From assembly GCF_030269925.1 (NCBI RefSeq), contig NC_085107.1:15128001-15192000 (forward strand): a DNA stretch of 64,000 bases. Reading direction: 5' to 3'. Shown here piece by piece: positions 12,967 through 24,088 of the stretch. Under the pieces are notes generated by a model. That model was not told where the DNA came from. It did no database searches and saw only the letters and a program-made list of their open reading frames with translations. The stretch comes from Bombyx mori (taxonomy: Eukaryota > Arthropoda > Insecta > Lepidoptera > Bombycidae). The number at the start of each line of letters is the position of its first letter. The stretch's first letter is position 1. The translations under genes were made by a program, and so were the position numbers.

Positions 12967-15656
12967 AATCTACGGTAATCCGTGACGTATAATATGAATA
13001 AAATACCTAGTGTGTGAGTATTTTATTAGTAATATAAATTAGTCGAGTATTTTCAATATCTCTCCTTGGAATGTAATCACATTACAAACGTTCTTAGTGT
13101 GTGCTTACACCCGTTAAAGAGCACGCATCTGGGTCACCGCATAGTTCATACGTTTTATGAATGCAGTATTTAATAAGATATAAAAGAGCTGGAGGTACGT
13201 CGGCTTGAAGCTTAGCAACGTGACCGACTCCAAGGAAGTAGTGCTTAATTCGGGACTCATTTTGTTTTTGTTTTCCATATAAAACAACTAAGTTTGTATG
13301 TATCGAAAAATTCATAGCACAATTTTACTGCTTTAATCCATGTTTTTGAGGCATTGTTTTGGTGTAGATAGGCTTATTTATTTTAAGAAAAATAGACTGT
13401 AGCCCAATATCCAAATGTATTATATATATCAAACACCTTTGTCGCCCGTGACCGCCACAACTGACCGAATTGATATAATGAGAATAATTTTCAGATTTCA
13501 CTACGTAGTCCGTAAAAACCATTTTAGGTTTGTATTTTCTCATGCATATTGGAACTTAAAACTGAATTTCAGTACGAGCACGCCGGGATTCTTTCTCACT
13601 TTTTGGTTTAATAACTATGTGAGATTTCAACTTTCTGGGATATAAATCTAAATCTTCAGTTTTTATGGCTGAATTTCGATCACTAGATGAACACTAGAAA
13701 ATTAAATTGCTTTAATGGACCGATACGGCCGGTACCTAGTTAGCGGGCTTAGACATAAAAATATAAAAATAAAAATTTATTTCTACTACATAATGTGTTT
13801 TGTTTCCGACAGCTCCATACTTTAAAAGAATACAACAAATAATGATATTTTAATTACTTAATTTAGACCGATACAAGTAATAATTAATTACATCGCTTAT
13901 ATCCTAATAGTAGTAAAATTAGTAATTAGTAATAACGTTTCTAACGTACAGCTTTTCGTGATCAATCATCGAAAATCTTTAATAGTGACAAGATCATCTA
14001 TTGCACTGAACACTTTACTCTTGCAAGTGCCACATATGATATGAAAATAAAATGGATAATAAGATCAATGGACGACTTTGTTTCTAGGATCTATAGTCAG
14101 GATCTCATCCATTACAATGAATAATATACATATAATTGTAAACAGACAACAAATACAAACAAAAACCTCTCCATTAGAGTCCGTTTAATTCTAGAATAGG
14201 TGTTAGTGTCGATATAAAGTAACATATCTAGCTAGGTGTAACTAGAAGAGTAGCGTGCGATAAACTGATTTAAATGATATCGGTTTTGTCTGAGTTTAAT
14301 TTTACAGTATCGATCTCGTTGGCGTGCATACACTGAGAGAGAAAGTTCTTGTATTGCTGTAATAGTTGGACCCACGTCGTCGAACTATTTCACTTTCTCT
14401 TGGCCTCGATCTTGGCTCTTCTTTAAACGGATTGCGATGGTTCACGGGCTTAGTCCAGCGAAATTTATTTTGTTGTTGTTTCGCGAGATCGGTGAGTTAG
14501 GAAATATAAGATAATCGTTTCTATGATATGATATTCAAAGAGCTGAAACCAAATAATCTTTATCCAGTTTAGTATGTAATTTGTTTTACGAGATCATATA
14601 TAACGTGTATATTTTTTTCGCTCTTAGCCTAATTTTAAAAAAATTGAAATTCATTAGACCTATTTCTTTTTGTTGATAATTTATCGTTTGTCGAACTTAA
14701 CGGGAAACGAAGAGTACTATTAAGTACGAGGCGTATTTATTTCATCTACCAACCAATAAGAATAGTTAAAAAAACTTTACTTCCATTTTCACTGACGTTA
14801 TTGATGACTGATCATCTTCCCGCCTAGTTCTGCGACATTATGAAACTCATCATCAATGATATTTTTCAGAAAACAAAAATAAATAGACCATTAAAAGATA
14901 CATTCATATAAATTTTGATGCAGATAACATAATGTAGAAGATTGGGAAAGTACAAGAAATTTAAACTAGTCACGGACGTAATTTAAACAAATCTGCCGTT
15001 CATTCGGTTTTATTCCATCGTAAGTTTCGAAATAGAGCAAGCGCCGTGATATCTAGAGCTTGAAAATAGCAAAAAGGAATAAATTGCGAGCCAGCAACGC
15101 GAACGAAGAAAGCCTCTGACAGACAGATCACGGAGAGCGGGTGCGGACCGTGGACCGGCTTACGTAAAGTAGAAAATAAATGGGTCGCGGTGATTTTGGC
15201 GTGGGGGGTGCCCGGGTGGTCGTATTACTACATCCGTGGAGGCATACCCATAAAACGGGTGGCGTACATGTACACAGGTCCGTTGTATAGCGCGTTCCGA
15301 AGCCGTTCTATTAAATGAATTATTCGTGGCGTTGCGACCGGTCCATTCGCAATATAAATCCGTATAACAAATTGAGAGCGCGCTCTGCTCACATCAATAA
15401 ACGCCGCCGATGTCTTGCGGGAACATTGAGAAAGCGAAATTGCTGAAATAATTTACTTTCACGTTTTCGTTTCGGTTCAAATTGAAAATAATTTCATTCA
15501 ATGGAGTTCATTAATATCTATGTTTGCTCGAGTAGGTAATATAAAGAAAAAATTTCTTTGAGCTATTCAACATCATTTTTGTTAACGTTACTTAATTTCT
15601 GCGATATAATGTGCCCTTTTTTTTACCAATATTTTCAAATTTAACTTACAAAAAAT
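12967..15656. other. Non-coding stretch with a GC-rich island
   Basis: No gene is recognised. About 15050-15420 is clearly richer in G+C and CpG than its surroundings. It contains one frame open for roughly 80 codons (about 15068-15319, plus strand) without a recognisable motif. It could be a regulatory element or an unannotated exon. Confidence 0.35.
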
Positions 15657-16079
15657 ATTTTATATTAATACTTGAAGCAAAAACTTTGTATCCCTTTTTA
15701 CGAAAATTGCGCGGACGGAGGAGTATGAAATTTTCCACACTTATAGAGAATATAGAGAAGAAGTGCACAATGCTAATATTTTTTTTAAATAATGCATAAA
15801 AGATACATTAAATCAATAAAGAAAACATTACACACACTACATACCATGTATTTCACGCAAACATGCATGCATACTATTTATTGTCAAATTTTTGTTCTTG
15901 ACGTCTGTGGTCAAATTGAGAATAGATTAAATATTGTTTGTCTTTATTAATATTTTTTTATGGTGTAGCCTTGGCGAAATTTGTGATTATAGAAGTATAA
16001 AATACAATCATAATAGTGTACAAACTTACAATTCCAATTAATTATTATAGTCGAATTTCGACTACTGCGGGACCTCTAG
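15657..16079 (+). mobile_element. Non-autonomous Helitron, family H2
   Basis: The 5' region (ATTAATACTTGAAGCAAAAA) matches the 5' ends of the copies at 61880 and 62855. The 3' end has the terminal hairpin GTCGAATTTCGAC followed by GCGGGACCTCTAG and T. This is the canonical Helitron 3' structure of hairpin plus CTAG. It is about 420 bp with no coding capacity. The first few 5' bases have drifted, so the exact start is approximate. Confidence 0.82.
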
Positions 16080-16459
16080 TTTATCCAAATACTTTAACAC
16101 TAATGAGAACGCTAGATTAAAATTATAAGTAAACGTGGTTGTTTGCGAAAATTTACAACATCGATTGCGGGGCTATTTTAATTGGTTTCCATTTTCCTGT
16201 CTCTACTACATAATAATATATAAACGTAGTAATAATACGATTTAATAATAATTGTTAGTAATCGTATTTAAATGATTTCAAATTAAATCGATAGTCAATA
16301 CGACATGCGCTTATGATTTATTTTAAATGACATGAAACATTATTTTGTTTATAATACCCACATATCAGTCTACAATTTAGGACACTAGCTCATAACTACG
16401 GATTCGATTGCGTGATCAAGGTAAAGGATCAGGATAGTTTCCCGTGAGAATAAAACATT

Positions 16460-16703
16460 ATTTTTTTTATTGCTTAGATAGGTGGACGAGCTCACAGCCC
16501 ATCTGGTGTTAAGTGGTTACTGGAGCCCATGGACATCTACAACGTAAATGCGCCACCCACCTTGAGACATGAGTTCTAAGATCTCAGTATAGTTACAACG
16601 GCTGCCCTACTCTTCAGACCGAAACGCATTACTGCTTCACGGCAGAAATAGACAGGGCGGTGGTACCTACCCACGCGGACTCACAAGAGGTCCTACCACC
16701 AGT
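16460..16703 (-). mobile_element. Bm1-type SINE
   Basis: This is a near full-length Bm1 core read on the minus strand: it begins at the CAGTAA boundary near 16703 and ends in poly-A (T-run from 16461). Short direct repeats AAACATT at 16453-16459 and 16704-16710 fit a target-site duplication. Bm1 has no protein. It depends on a LINE reverse transcriptase. Confidence 0.92.
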
Positions 16704-16710
16704 AAACATT

Positions 16711-17227
16711 TTTTCGGTATAACATTTAGTCTATATTACTCTCCTAGTCTAATACTATGATCTAAAAAAAAACATCTCAATCCATTGCTTGGTTTCTACG
16801 TGAAAAAAGTACAACCAAAAAACTTTCACATTTATAATATTAGCATCGATATAACAAATAAAATTCATAATTTGTAACTTTTCTTTTATGCTTTTAAAAT
16901 GCTTTGTTTATGATTATTTTGTAATCTTATTGACCGATTGAGTATAGGAGTAAACCAAATGTTTTACTAATAGCACTATATTTTGTATCTGTTTATAAAT
17001 ATGTATATACGAAAACCAAACGCCGTGTGAGGTTAGAAGAACAAGATCCATCAGTTTATTTGGTTTGTGTTGCAGTATATCGATCAATCTTCACGTCCTG
17101 ATTCGTAGCTAAAAACGGTGATAAGTCTTAGAGTTTATGAGTCTAGCTAGTGTATTGTCTATAGTACACCGTAACATACCTGCTATATTTTTATATTTTC
17201 CAGAATTTCTGTAAATTAAACGGTTGT
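16711..17227. other. Non-coding stretch
   Basis: AT-rich DNA with no recognisable feature. Confidence 0.4.
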
Positions 17228-17375
17228 CTATAAGAGATCACTTTTAGCGATAAGACCGCCTATTGTACAAATGTAACTGCTTTTTGACTGTTTAATGTAA
17301 TGTAAATTCTGTTCAGTTTTTAATGAAAATTCTGTTTTGATGTACAATAAAGTGTATTCTCTCTCTCTCTCTCTC
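17228..17375 (+). mobile_element. LINE 3' tail with (TC)n microsatellite end
   Basis: The segment containing TTTAGCGATAAGACCGCC, then GTACAATAAAG and a (TC)n run at 17358-17375, resembles the 3' UTR of common lepidopteran LINEs that end in a simple repeat. Only the 3' UTR is kept. Confidence 0.6.
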
Positions 17376-17881
17376 GTCTTCTACGGCATTAAGGTTAGAT
17401 TGCCCGTCACAATTAGTATCTCAGTAAAGGGCATCTGGTACTGGCAGAGTGGATATAACACTTTAATAGTTATCAATTAACACCGGACGAGATCTCGATC
17501 CGTCGGGTTTTAATTCACTTAGTACTATTGTCAACGCTCGCTTTGAGACGTGAGGTCAAAGTTTGAACCTAATTGTCATTCGTCCGGAACTTTAGACTGG
17601 AAATCAAGACACCTTCGCGTTAAAGATGGGGGTTAGTGTTACTGTGAGTCACCCTGTCATTACGAAATTCATTTTCCGAATGCGTAATCAAACTTGCGTC
17701 TGGTAATAAAACTGATAATCTCATTTATCAGATATTTGCGTGCAACATCACAGACTCTAGAATTATTCATATTGTATGTCTATCTAAATTATATACTTAA
17801 AATATTTATTATTTAAACGTATGATGCTCCTGGTCGGATTATTAGAGCGAAGTCATAAAATTACTGCATTGATATCGGTCC

Positions 17882-18088
17882 TTTTTTTCCTTACCTATGC
17901 TGATAGCCTTGAGAGGTTATTTCAGCTTCACCTTAACTAGTAGGTGAGATCACGGGGCTCAAACCTGACGACGTGGCTAACATTGGCCCTAGCAAGAGTA
18001 GTGCTTCGCAGAATCTACCACCGGATCGGAAACACGACCCACTGAGAAGATCCGGCGAGAAACTCAGTGGACTGTGTCTATGGGTTAG
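17882..18088 (-). repeat. Family X 3' repeat, type A tail, inverted
   Basis: The reverse complement matches 18545-18724 closely, with the landmarks GATCCGGTGGTAGATTCTG and CCCCGTGAGATC replaced by related text. The tail appears as a T-run at 17882-17888. Together with the next copy it forms a head-to-head inverted pair separated by about 270 bp. Confidence 0.85.
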
Positions 18089-18360
18089 TCGGTCCTTGAT
18101 GCGTGTACAAATATTCACGTTAATCAACAAAAATTCAAAGATTAGGTTACATACATGCGTGCAAACATATACACATGGATACTAAGCTGATATATAAAAG
18201 CATGTTAAAAATGTTCGTTTGTCCTCAATCCGTTCCTAATGAAGTACTGTCGTTGTTGTTGCTATCCGAGGGAGGGCTCTGGCATAGTACACTCAATGAA
18301 CGACAGGCGGTGCGCGAGTGTTTTAAAAAATCGTTGTTTTTCATACAATAGCGTTTTACT

Positions 18361-18724
18361 ATGCTCATACCCGATCCTGTAAACCGAATGGTAAACAGTC
18401 GACGTTACCCAAAACACGTTATTACGGATCCTCCCGATCCATTAACGGTTCTTTTAGGTACCACAAAAGCACCGGTCACCGTCCTCGTCGAACCCGTCGC
18501 TTGCGACGAAAGGCTCGACGAGCGAATTAACACCGCCCACTGAGTTTCTCGCCGGATCTTTTCAGTGGGTCGCGTTTCCGATCCGGTGGTATATTCTGCG
18601 AAGCATTGCTCTTGCTAGGATCAATGTTAGCATCACTCCGGTTTGAGCCCCGTGAGCTCACCTACTAGTTAAGGTTACGCTGAAATAGCCTCTCAAGGCT
18701 ATCAGCTTAGGTAGGTAAAAAAAA
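18361..18724 (+). repeat. Family X 3' repeat, longest copy, type A tail
   Basis: This is the longest copy of family X in the window. It contains the 5' extension with CACCGGTCACCGTCCTCGTC and GGCTCGACGAG, the core ATCCGGTGGTATATTCTGCG, and an ending CAAGGCTATCAGCTTAGG plus A-tail. The 60-codon frame opening at 18361 may be relic coding sequence of the parent LINE, but no domain can be named. Confidence 0.8.
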
Positions 18725-20147
18725 GCAAATTATAATTTTCATAACGATTTTTTGGGGTATTTTTCTGGAATCACCAGCTGTCAGACGTCTTCGGCACCCT
18801 ATGCCTTTTAAAACATACTTTATCATGATGTCAGCGGATAAATAAACCGCGTTGTCATGACAACCATTTTGAAAAACAAAACTGCGCAATAGAAATTCTA
18901 ATATACTTAGAATATGAGTTTATAGTTTTATAAAACGCTCCAAAGAGAAAGTGGGTTATTGATTTTTCATACGCATTAAATTTAAACACGTTGTCAGCTG
19001 CCTGCATACGTGTTCAAAGTTTCATCGTCAATATGGCCACGTCTACGATAAGGAAATTAAACGATAGTTAATTAAAATACATTGTATATCATTAAAAGTA
19101 CAAACCGTTCAGTACAATGGATTTGTAGACGGCGTCACTTAATTAACACATTCACTCTAATACGTGTTGCTATGCGAAAGTATGCGCAGCTGTGAGGCGT
19201 GATTACTGAAAACTGCGGATTTCGGAGCAGCAGTAATGACACTGTCCAGCCTATTTCCACCGCGATGGTTAAGACAACTCTCACTAAAAAATCAATCAAG
19301 ACTAGAATCCCTCGGTGTGACCTAATTTCGTCTAAGCTCTGTCAATAGTTACTTTCTTTTAATGGCTAAATTTTATCTTTGCATGAATAATTGATCAATT
19401 GTGAGAAATATAATAAGTACGCTGTGTGACCGAGTCCCTATTTTAACACGCTTTCATTAATTTGATCTGTATACCTATACGAGTATGAACATGTTATAGA
19501 TATGTAAGGGAATATTTTAACGCAATTTTCAGAAACGTTCAAAACTTCCGTTAAACTTAAAAATTTGCACACTAAACAATGACACTACAATTATATGATA
19601 ACTTTGATATAAAATCTTGAGGGATTTCCGAAAAAATGCTTTTAGTTTTCTCAGTTTTTAAACTACGTGATTTTTGGAGCTGCGAACTTGTAACTTTCCA
19701 TTAGAAAATAAAACATTGGAATCAAAGCCAATTTATAAATATCTACGGAAAGATATGAGCTTTTTAAAAATAATTATAGAAACACCACAAGGTATGCTCG
19801 CTCCATATTATAATGAAAAATCATGATTAATTTTAATTGAAGGGAATGGATTTTCAGGTAATATTCAGTGTAAGTTCTCCGATCGTCTTAAGGTGATGGA
19901 ACCGAATTCTAATGAGTAATGCCCTCGAAATCTAAAATAGAGCGAGGATCGACATAAATTTTCCAACGTAAAAAAAATGCTGACTTGGAAATAATACACA
20001 TATTACATTAACATAATAAAAAAATCAATGTGTTGAAAAATCGAAGTAATAATTTTCAAAGTTTTATAGTCCCTTTTCGAATTCAATGAAGATTTTTTAT
20101 ATATTTATGTGGCGCTGGTAAAACACGTTAATCGTATATCGTACTAC
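18725..20147. other. Non-coding stretch
   Basis: AT-rich DNA without a recognisable gene or repeat. Confidence 0.4.
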
Positions 20148-20186
20148 ATATCGACGCTTGAAAGGCAAACGTGACTAAGCGACAAT
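20148..20186 (+). repeat. Left terminal inverted repeat of a small DNA element
   Basis: This 39-bp arm, starting ATATCGACGCTTGAAAGGC, is the inverted match of 24050-24088 with 36 of 39 bases identical by hand count. Both ends can be read with TA at the border of TCGACG, fitting a TA-duplicating transposon. The LINE splits the element. Without it the element would be about 228 bp (20148-20340 plus 24054-24088), the size of a MITE. Confidence 0.85.
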
Positions 20187-20340
20187 GCGTGAACTTTACA
20201 GCAGACTAAACTAAAGTTGAAATACCTGAAAAAAAAAAATATTTTAGCTAATTTGTTATTTTAGCTAAATTATTTAAGGATTGAAATGATTTTAATAGAT
20301 CTAGAAATATATTTTTTTTGCGCATCGAATATGGTTATTG

Positions 20341-23300
20341 CCTATCATTTATGTATAAAGCAGGGGGTTGAATGCTTCCCGCTTCCGTAGGTTTAACCCG
20401 CGATTCCCTACAAGTAACCCCTGGGTGGTGCAAAACGGGAGCCGAAAACGTAACCGGTGGTAGGACCTAGTCCGACTGGATGGCGACCACCCTCCAACTA
20501 GAGTCCGCCGCCAAATAGTCTAGCTGTGTTCCGGCGTGTGGGTTGGAGAGCCAGTTTTATTCCTTCCCTTTCCTCTTCCTTGTTGGAGGTGAATCTTGAT
20601 GATACCTGGAACATGCGGAGCAAACGTGTGTGCGAGCTTGCGGGACGTGATTGTTTGACGGAGGTATAGGGAGACCCAGTGAAACGGTGTTCGCCGCCGC
20701 CCGCCGGTCAGTAGGGGACCTGAACCCGGGTGTCACTACTAAACTCCGCCCCGGGAAGCTGTCCCGCCAACCGGTGTAAAATCCTGTCGTGCGGTCGTCG
20801 TGCCGGAGTCGGAGACCGGAGTGGATCCCGGCGATCGCACGCAGGGTGGACTGGGGGCCCTTCCATGCCCTGCGTCGGTCTCTCACGCAACCCGTGATCG
20901 ACCACACGCTATGTTCCGCGCTTTATTCAGGTGTTGTCATGATTTCACTTCGAACATCCTACCTCACCTTATCCCACTCTCCAAAAAACAACAAAAATGA
21001 AAATCATAAACAGAAAAAGGGTTATATCGGCGATCCCCTATTCCACATTTAATGTGGATTTCAGCAATGTCAGGGGCCTACATAGCAACCTTGACGCCGT
21101 ACACCACCATCTTGAGACGGCGCAGCCTGCCCTACTGTTTCTGACGGAGACGCAGATATCGACTCCGGATGATACCTCGTATCTTGAATACCCCGGCTAC
21201 GTATTGGAGCACAACTTCCTGCGTAAAGCCGGGGTGTGTGTATTCGTTCGGGCTGATGTCTGTTGTCGCCGTCTACGAGGCCTCGAACAACGGGACCTGT
21301 CCCTCTTGTGGCTGCGCGTGGATCACGGGGGTTGTACCCGAATCTACGCCTGCCTGTACAGGTCCCACAGCAGTGATGCAGGTTCAGCTCTGATTGAGCA
21401 TGTGCAAGAGGGGACTAACCGCGTGCTTGAGCAGTACCCATCTGCGGAGGTGGTGGTCCTTGGAGACTTCAACGCTCACCACCAAGAGTGGTTGGCGTCC
21501 AGAACCACTGACCTCCCGGGTCGGACTGCCTACGATTTCGCCTTGGCCTACGGCTTCTCCCAACTGGTGACACAGCCCACCCGTGTCCCGGATATCGAGG
21601 GGCACGAACCTTCTCTGTTGGACCTTCTGCTGACCACGGATCCGGCCGGATACAGTGTGGTGGTCGACGCTCCACTTGGATCGTCTGATCACTGCCTTAT
21701 CCGTGCTGTTGTACCACTCTCTCGTCCTGGTCGTCGAACGACGACCGGGTATCGAAGAGTTTGGAAGTATATGTCAGCAGATTGGGATGGATTGCGTGAA
21801 TTTTACGCATCCTACCCATGGGGGCGGTTCTGCTTTTCCTCTGCTGATCCTGATGTCTGTGCGGACTGTCTTAAAGACGTGGTGCTCCAGGGGATGGAAT
21901 TGTTTATTCCCTCCTCTGAGGTGCCCGTCGGGGGTTGCAGTAGACCCTGGTATAACAATGCCAGCAGGGATGCTGCACACCTCAAGCGGTCCGCATACGT
22001 GGCATGGGATAATGCCAGGAGACGTCAGGATCCTAACATCTCAGAGGAAAGGCGGAAATATAACGCCGCTTCCAGGTCCTACAAGAAGGTTATTGCCAAG
22101 GCGAAGTCGGAGCACGTTGCTAGAGTTGGCGAGCGACTAAATAGCTATCCCTCTGGGAGCCGTGCTTTTTGGTCGCTCGCCAAAGCTGCAGAAGGAAACT
22201 TTTGCAGGTCTAGTCTCCCACCACTGCGCAAGTCCGATGACAGTTTGGCCCATAGTGCGAAAGAGAAGGCTGACCTTCTGGTCAAACTCTTTGCCTCGAA
22301 CTCGACCGTGGACGACGGCGGTGCTACACCACCGAACATCCCCCAGTGTGATAGCTCCTTGCCTGAGATCTGCTTCACGCAGTGTGCAGTCAGGCGGGAG
22401 CTCCGACTCCTGGACGTCCATAAGTCGAGTGGGCCAGACGGCATCCCTGCAGTGGTTCTGAAAACGTGCGCCCCTGAGCTGACGCCTGCGCTAACGCGTT
22501 TGTATCGCCTCTCTTATTGCACTAACAGGGTTCCGTCTTCATGGAAGACCGCCCACGTCCACCCTATCCCCAAGAAGGGTGACCGGTCGGACCCATCGAG
22601 TTATAGGCCTATCGCGATAACTTCCTTGCTTTCCAAGGTGATGGAGCGAATAATTAATATACAACTCCTGAAGTATCTGGAGGATCGCCAGCTGATCAGT
22701 GACCGACAGTACGGTTTCCGTCACGGTCGCTCAGCTGGCGATCTTCTTGTATACCTTACTCACAGGTGGGCTGAAGCCTTGGAGAGCAAGGGCGAGGCTC
22801 TTGCTGTGAGCCTTGATATCGCGAAGGCCTTCGACAGGGTCTGGCATAGGGCACTTCTATCGAAGTTACCATCTTACGGAATCCCCGAGGGTCTCTGCAA
22901 GTGGATCGCTAGCTTTTTGGATGGGCGGAGCATCACTGTCGTTGTAGACGGTGACTGCTCTGATACCATGACCATTAACGCTGGCGTTCCACAAGGTTCG
23001 GTGCTCTCCCCCACGCTTTTCATCCTGTATATCAATGACATGCTGTCTATTGATGGCATGCATTGCTATGCGGATGACAGCACGGGAGATGCGCGATATA
23101 TCGGCCATCAGAGTCTCTCTCGGAGCGTGGTGCAAGAGAGACGATCAAAACTTGTGTCTGAAGTGGAGAACTCTCTGGGGCGAGTCTCCGAATGGGGTGA
23201 ATTGAACTTGGTTCAATTCAACTTGATTCAATTCAACCCGACAAAGACACAAGTTTGCGCGTTCACTGCGAAGAAGGACCCCTTTGTCATGGCGCCGCAA

Positions 23301-24045
23301 TTCCAAGGAGTATCCCTGCAAGCTTCCGGGAGTATCGGGATACTTGGGGTCGACATTTCGAGCGATGTCCAATTTCGGAGTCATTTGGAAGGCAAAGCCA
23401 AGTTGGCGTCCAAAATGCTGGGAGTCCTCAACAGAGCGAAGCGGTACTTCACGCCTGGACAAAGACTTTTGCTCTATAAAGCACAAGTCCGGCCTCGCGT
23501 GGAGTACTGCTCCCATCTCTGGGCCGGGGCTCCCAAATACCAGCTTCTTCCATTTGACTCCATACAGAAGAGAGCCGTTCGGATTGTCGATAATCCCATT
23601 CTCACGGATCGCTTGGAGCCTCTGGGTCTGCGGAGGGACTTCGGGTCCCTCTGTATTTTGTACCGCATGTTCCATGGGGAGTGCTCTGAGGAATTGTTCG
23701 AGATGATACCAACGTCTCGTTTTTACCATCGCACCGCCCGCCACCGGAGTAGAGTTCATCCATACTACCTGGAGCCACTGCGGCCATCCACAGTGCGTTT
23801 CCAGAGGTCTTTTTTGCCACGTACCATCCGGCTATGGAATGAGCTCCCCTCCACGGTGTTTCCCGAGCGCTATGACATGTCCTTCTTCAAACGAGGCTTG
23901 TGGAGAGTATTAAGCAGTAGGCAGCGGCTTGGCTCTGCTCCTGGCATTGCTGAAGTCCATGGGCGACGGTAACCACTTACCATCAGGTGGGCCGTACGCT
24001 AGTCTGCCTACAAAGGCAATAAAAAAAAAAAAAAAAAAAAAAAAA
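20341..24045 (+). mobile_element. Poly-A non-LTR retrotransposon (Jockey/CR1-like group), intact ORF
   Basis: A roughly 3.7-kb LINE consisting of a GC-rich ~650-bp leader, one long ORF (20997-23972), a short 3' UTR with AATAAA, and a poly-A tail at 24021-24045. A possible target-site duplication is GTTATTG at 20334-20340 and 24047-24053. If that is accepted the element starts near 20341. Otherwise the leader begins near 20357 (GCAGGGGGTTG). No ORF1/gag with CCHC knuckles is visible in the leader. Truncated relatives lie at 10229-10639, 12472-12575, 38451-38690 and 44739-44852. Confidence 0.9.
20997..23972 (+). CDS. LINE endonuclease / reverse transcriptase polyprotein
   Basis: The product is a 991-residue polyprotein that would nick target DNA and reverse-transcribe its own RNA. 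The N-terminal apurinic-type endonuclease spans about residues 15-240, with SNVRGL (23-28), TETQ including Glu51, LGDFNAH including Asp157 and Asn159, and SSDH including Asp231/His232. The reverse transcriptase spans about 515-760, with SYRPIAI (535-541), SLDIAKAFD (605-613, including Asp607), GVPQGSVLSP (663-672) and the catalytic YADD (691-694). A C-terminal region follows, ending EVHGRR. There is no stop or frameshift, unlike the other copies in the window, so this copy may be recent and competent. One oddity is an in-frame 15-bp tandem duplication (23205-23234) giving NLVQF-NLIQF just after the RT core. The start was chosen because the endonuclease begins almost directly after the ATG. The clade beyond the Jockey/CR1 group is not certain. 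Confidence 0.93.
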   Translation: MKIINRKRVISAIPYSTFNVDFSNVRGLHSNLDAVHHHLETAQPALLFLTETQISTPDDTSYLEYPGYVLEHNFLRKAGVCVFVRADVCCRRLRGLEQRDLSLLWLRVDHGGCTRIYACLYRSHSSDAGSALIEHVQEGTNRVLEQYPSAEVVVLGDFNAHHQEWLASRTTDLPGRTAYDFALAYGFSQLVTQPTRVPDIEGHEPSLLDLLLTTDPAGYSVVVDAPLGSSDHCLIRAVVPLSRPGRRTTTGYRRVWKYMSADWDGLREFYASYPWGRFCFSSADPDVCADCLKDVVLQGMELFIPSSEVPVGGCSRPWYNNASRDAAHLKRSAYVAWDNARRRQDPNISEERRKYNAASRSYKKVIAKAKSEHVARVGERLNSYPSGSRAFWSLAKAAEGNFCRSSLPPLRKSDDSLAHSAKEKADLLVKLFASNSTVDDGGATPPNIPQCDSSLPEICFTQCAVRRELRLLDVHKSSGPDGIPAVVLKTCAPELTPALTRLYRLSYCTNRVPSSWKTAHVHPIPKKGDRSDPSSYRPIAITSLLSKVMERIINIQLLKYLEDRQLISDRQYGFRHGRSAGDLLVYLTHRWAEALESKGEALAVSLDIAKAFDRVWHRALLSKLPSYGIPEGLCKWIASFLDGRSITVVVDGDCSDTMTINAGVPQGSVLSPTLFILYINDMLSIDGMHCYADDSTGDARYIGHQSLSRSVVQERRSKLVSEVENSLGRVSEWGELNLVQFNLIQFNPTKTQVCAFTAKKDPFVMAPQFQGVSLQASGSIGILGVDISSDVQFRSHLEGKAKLASKMLGVLNRAKRYFTPGQRLLLYKAQVRPRVEYCSHLWAGAPKYQLLPFDSIQKRAVRIVDNPILTDRLEPLGLRRDFGSLCILYRMFHGECSEELFEMIPTSRFYHRTARHRSRVHPYYLEPLRPSTVRFQRSFLPRTIRLWNELPSTVFPERYDMSFFKRGLWRVLSSRQRLGSAPGIAEVHGRR

Positions 24046-24049
24046 TGTT

Positions 24050-24088
24050 ATTGTCGCTTAATCAGGTCTGCCTTTCAAGCGTCGATAT
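24050..24088 (-). repeat. Right terminal inverted repeat of the LINE-split element
   Basis: The reverse complement of this segment matches 20148-20186. It begins 4 bp after the LINE poly-A, so the LINE landed at the inner border of this repeat. Confidence 0.85.

Noticed and set aside
17358..17375. (TC)n run as an independent microsatellite locus
   Set aside because: It directly follows a LINE-type 3' UTR with AATAAA and is better explained as its tail.
20557..20907. Minus-strand frame of 116 codons in the LINE leader
   Set aside because: It lies antisense to the GC-rich 5' leader of the LINE, with no recognisable domain. High GC content alone produces such frames.
23145..23759. Minus-strand frame of 204 codons within the LINE
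   Set aside because: It is a shadow of the reverse transcriptase ORF on the other strand. The same region clearly codes on the plus strand.
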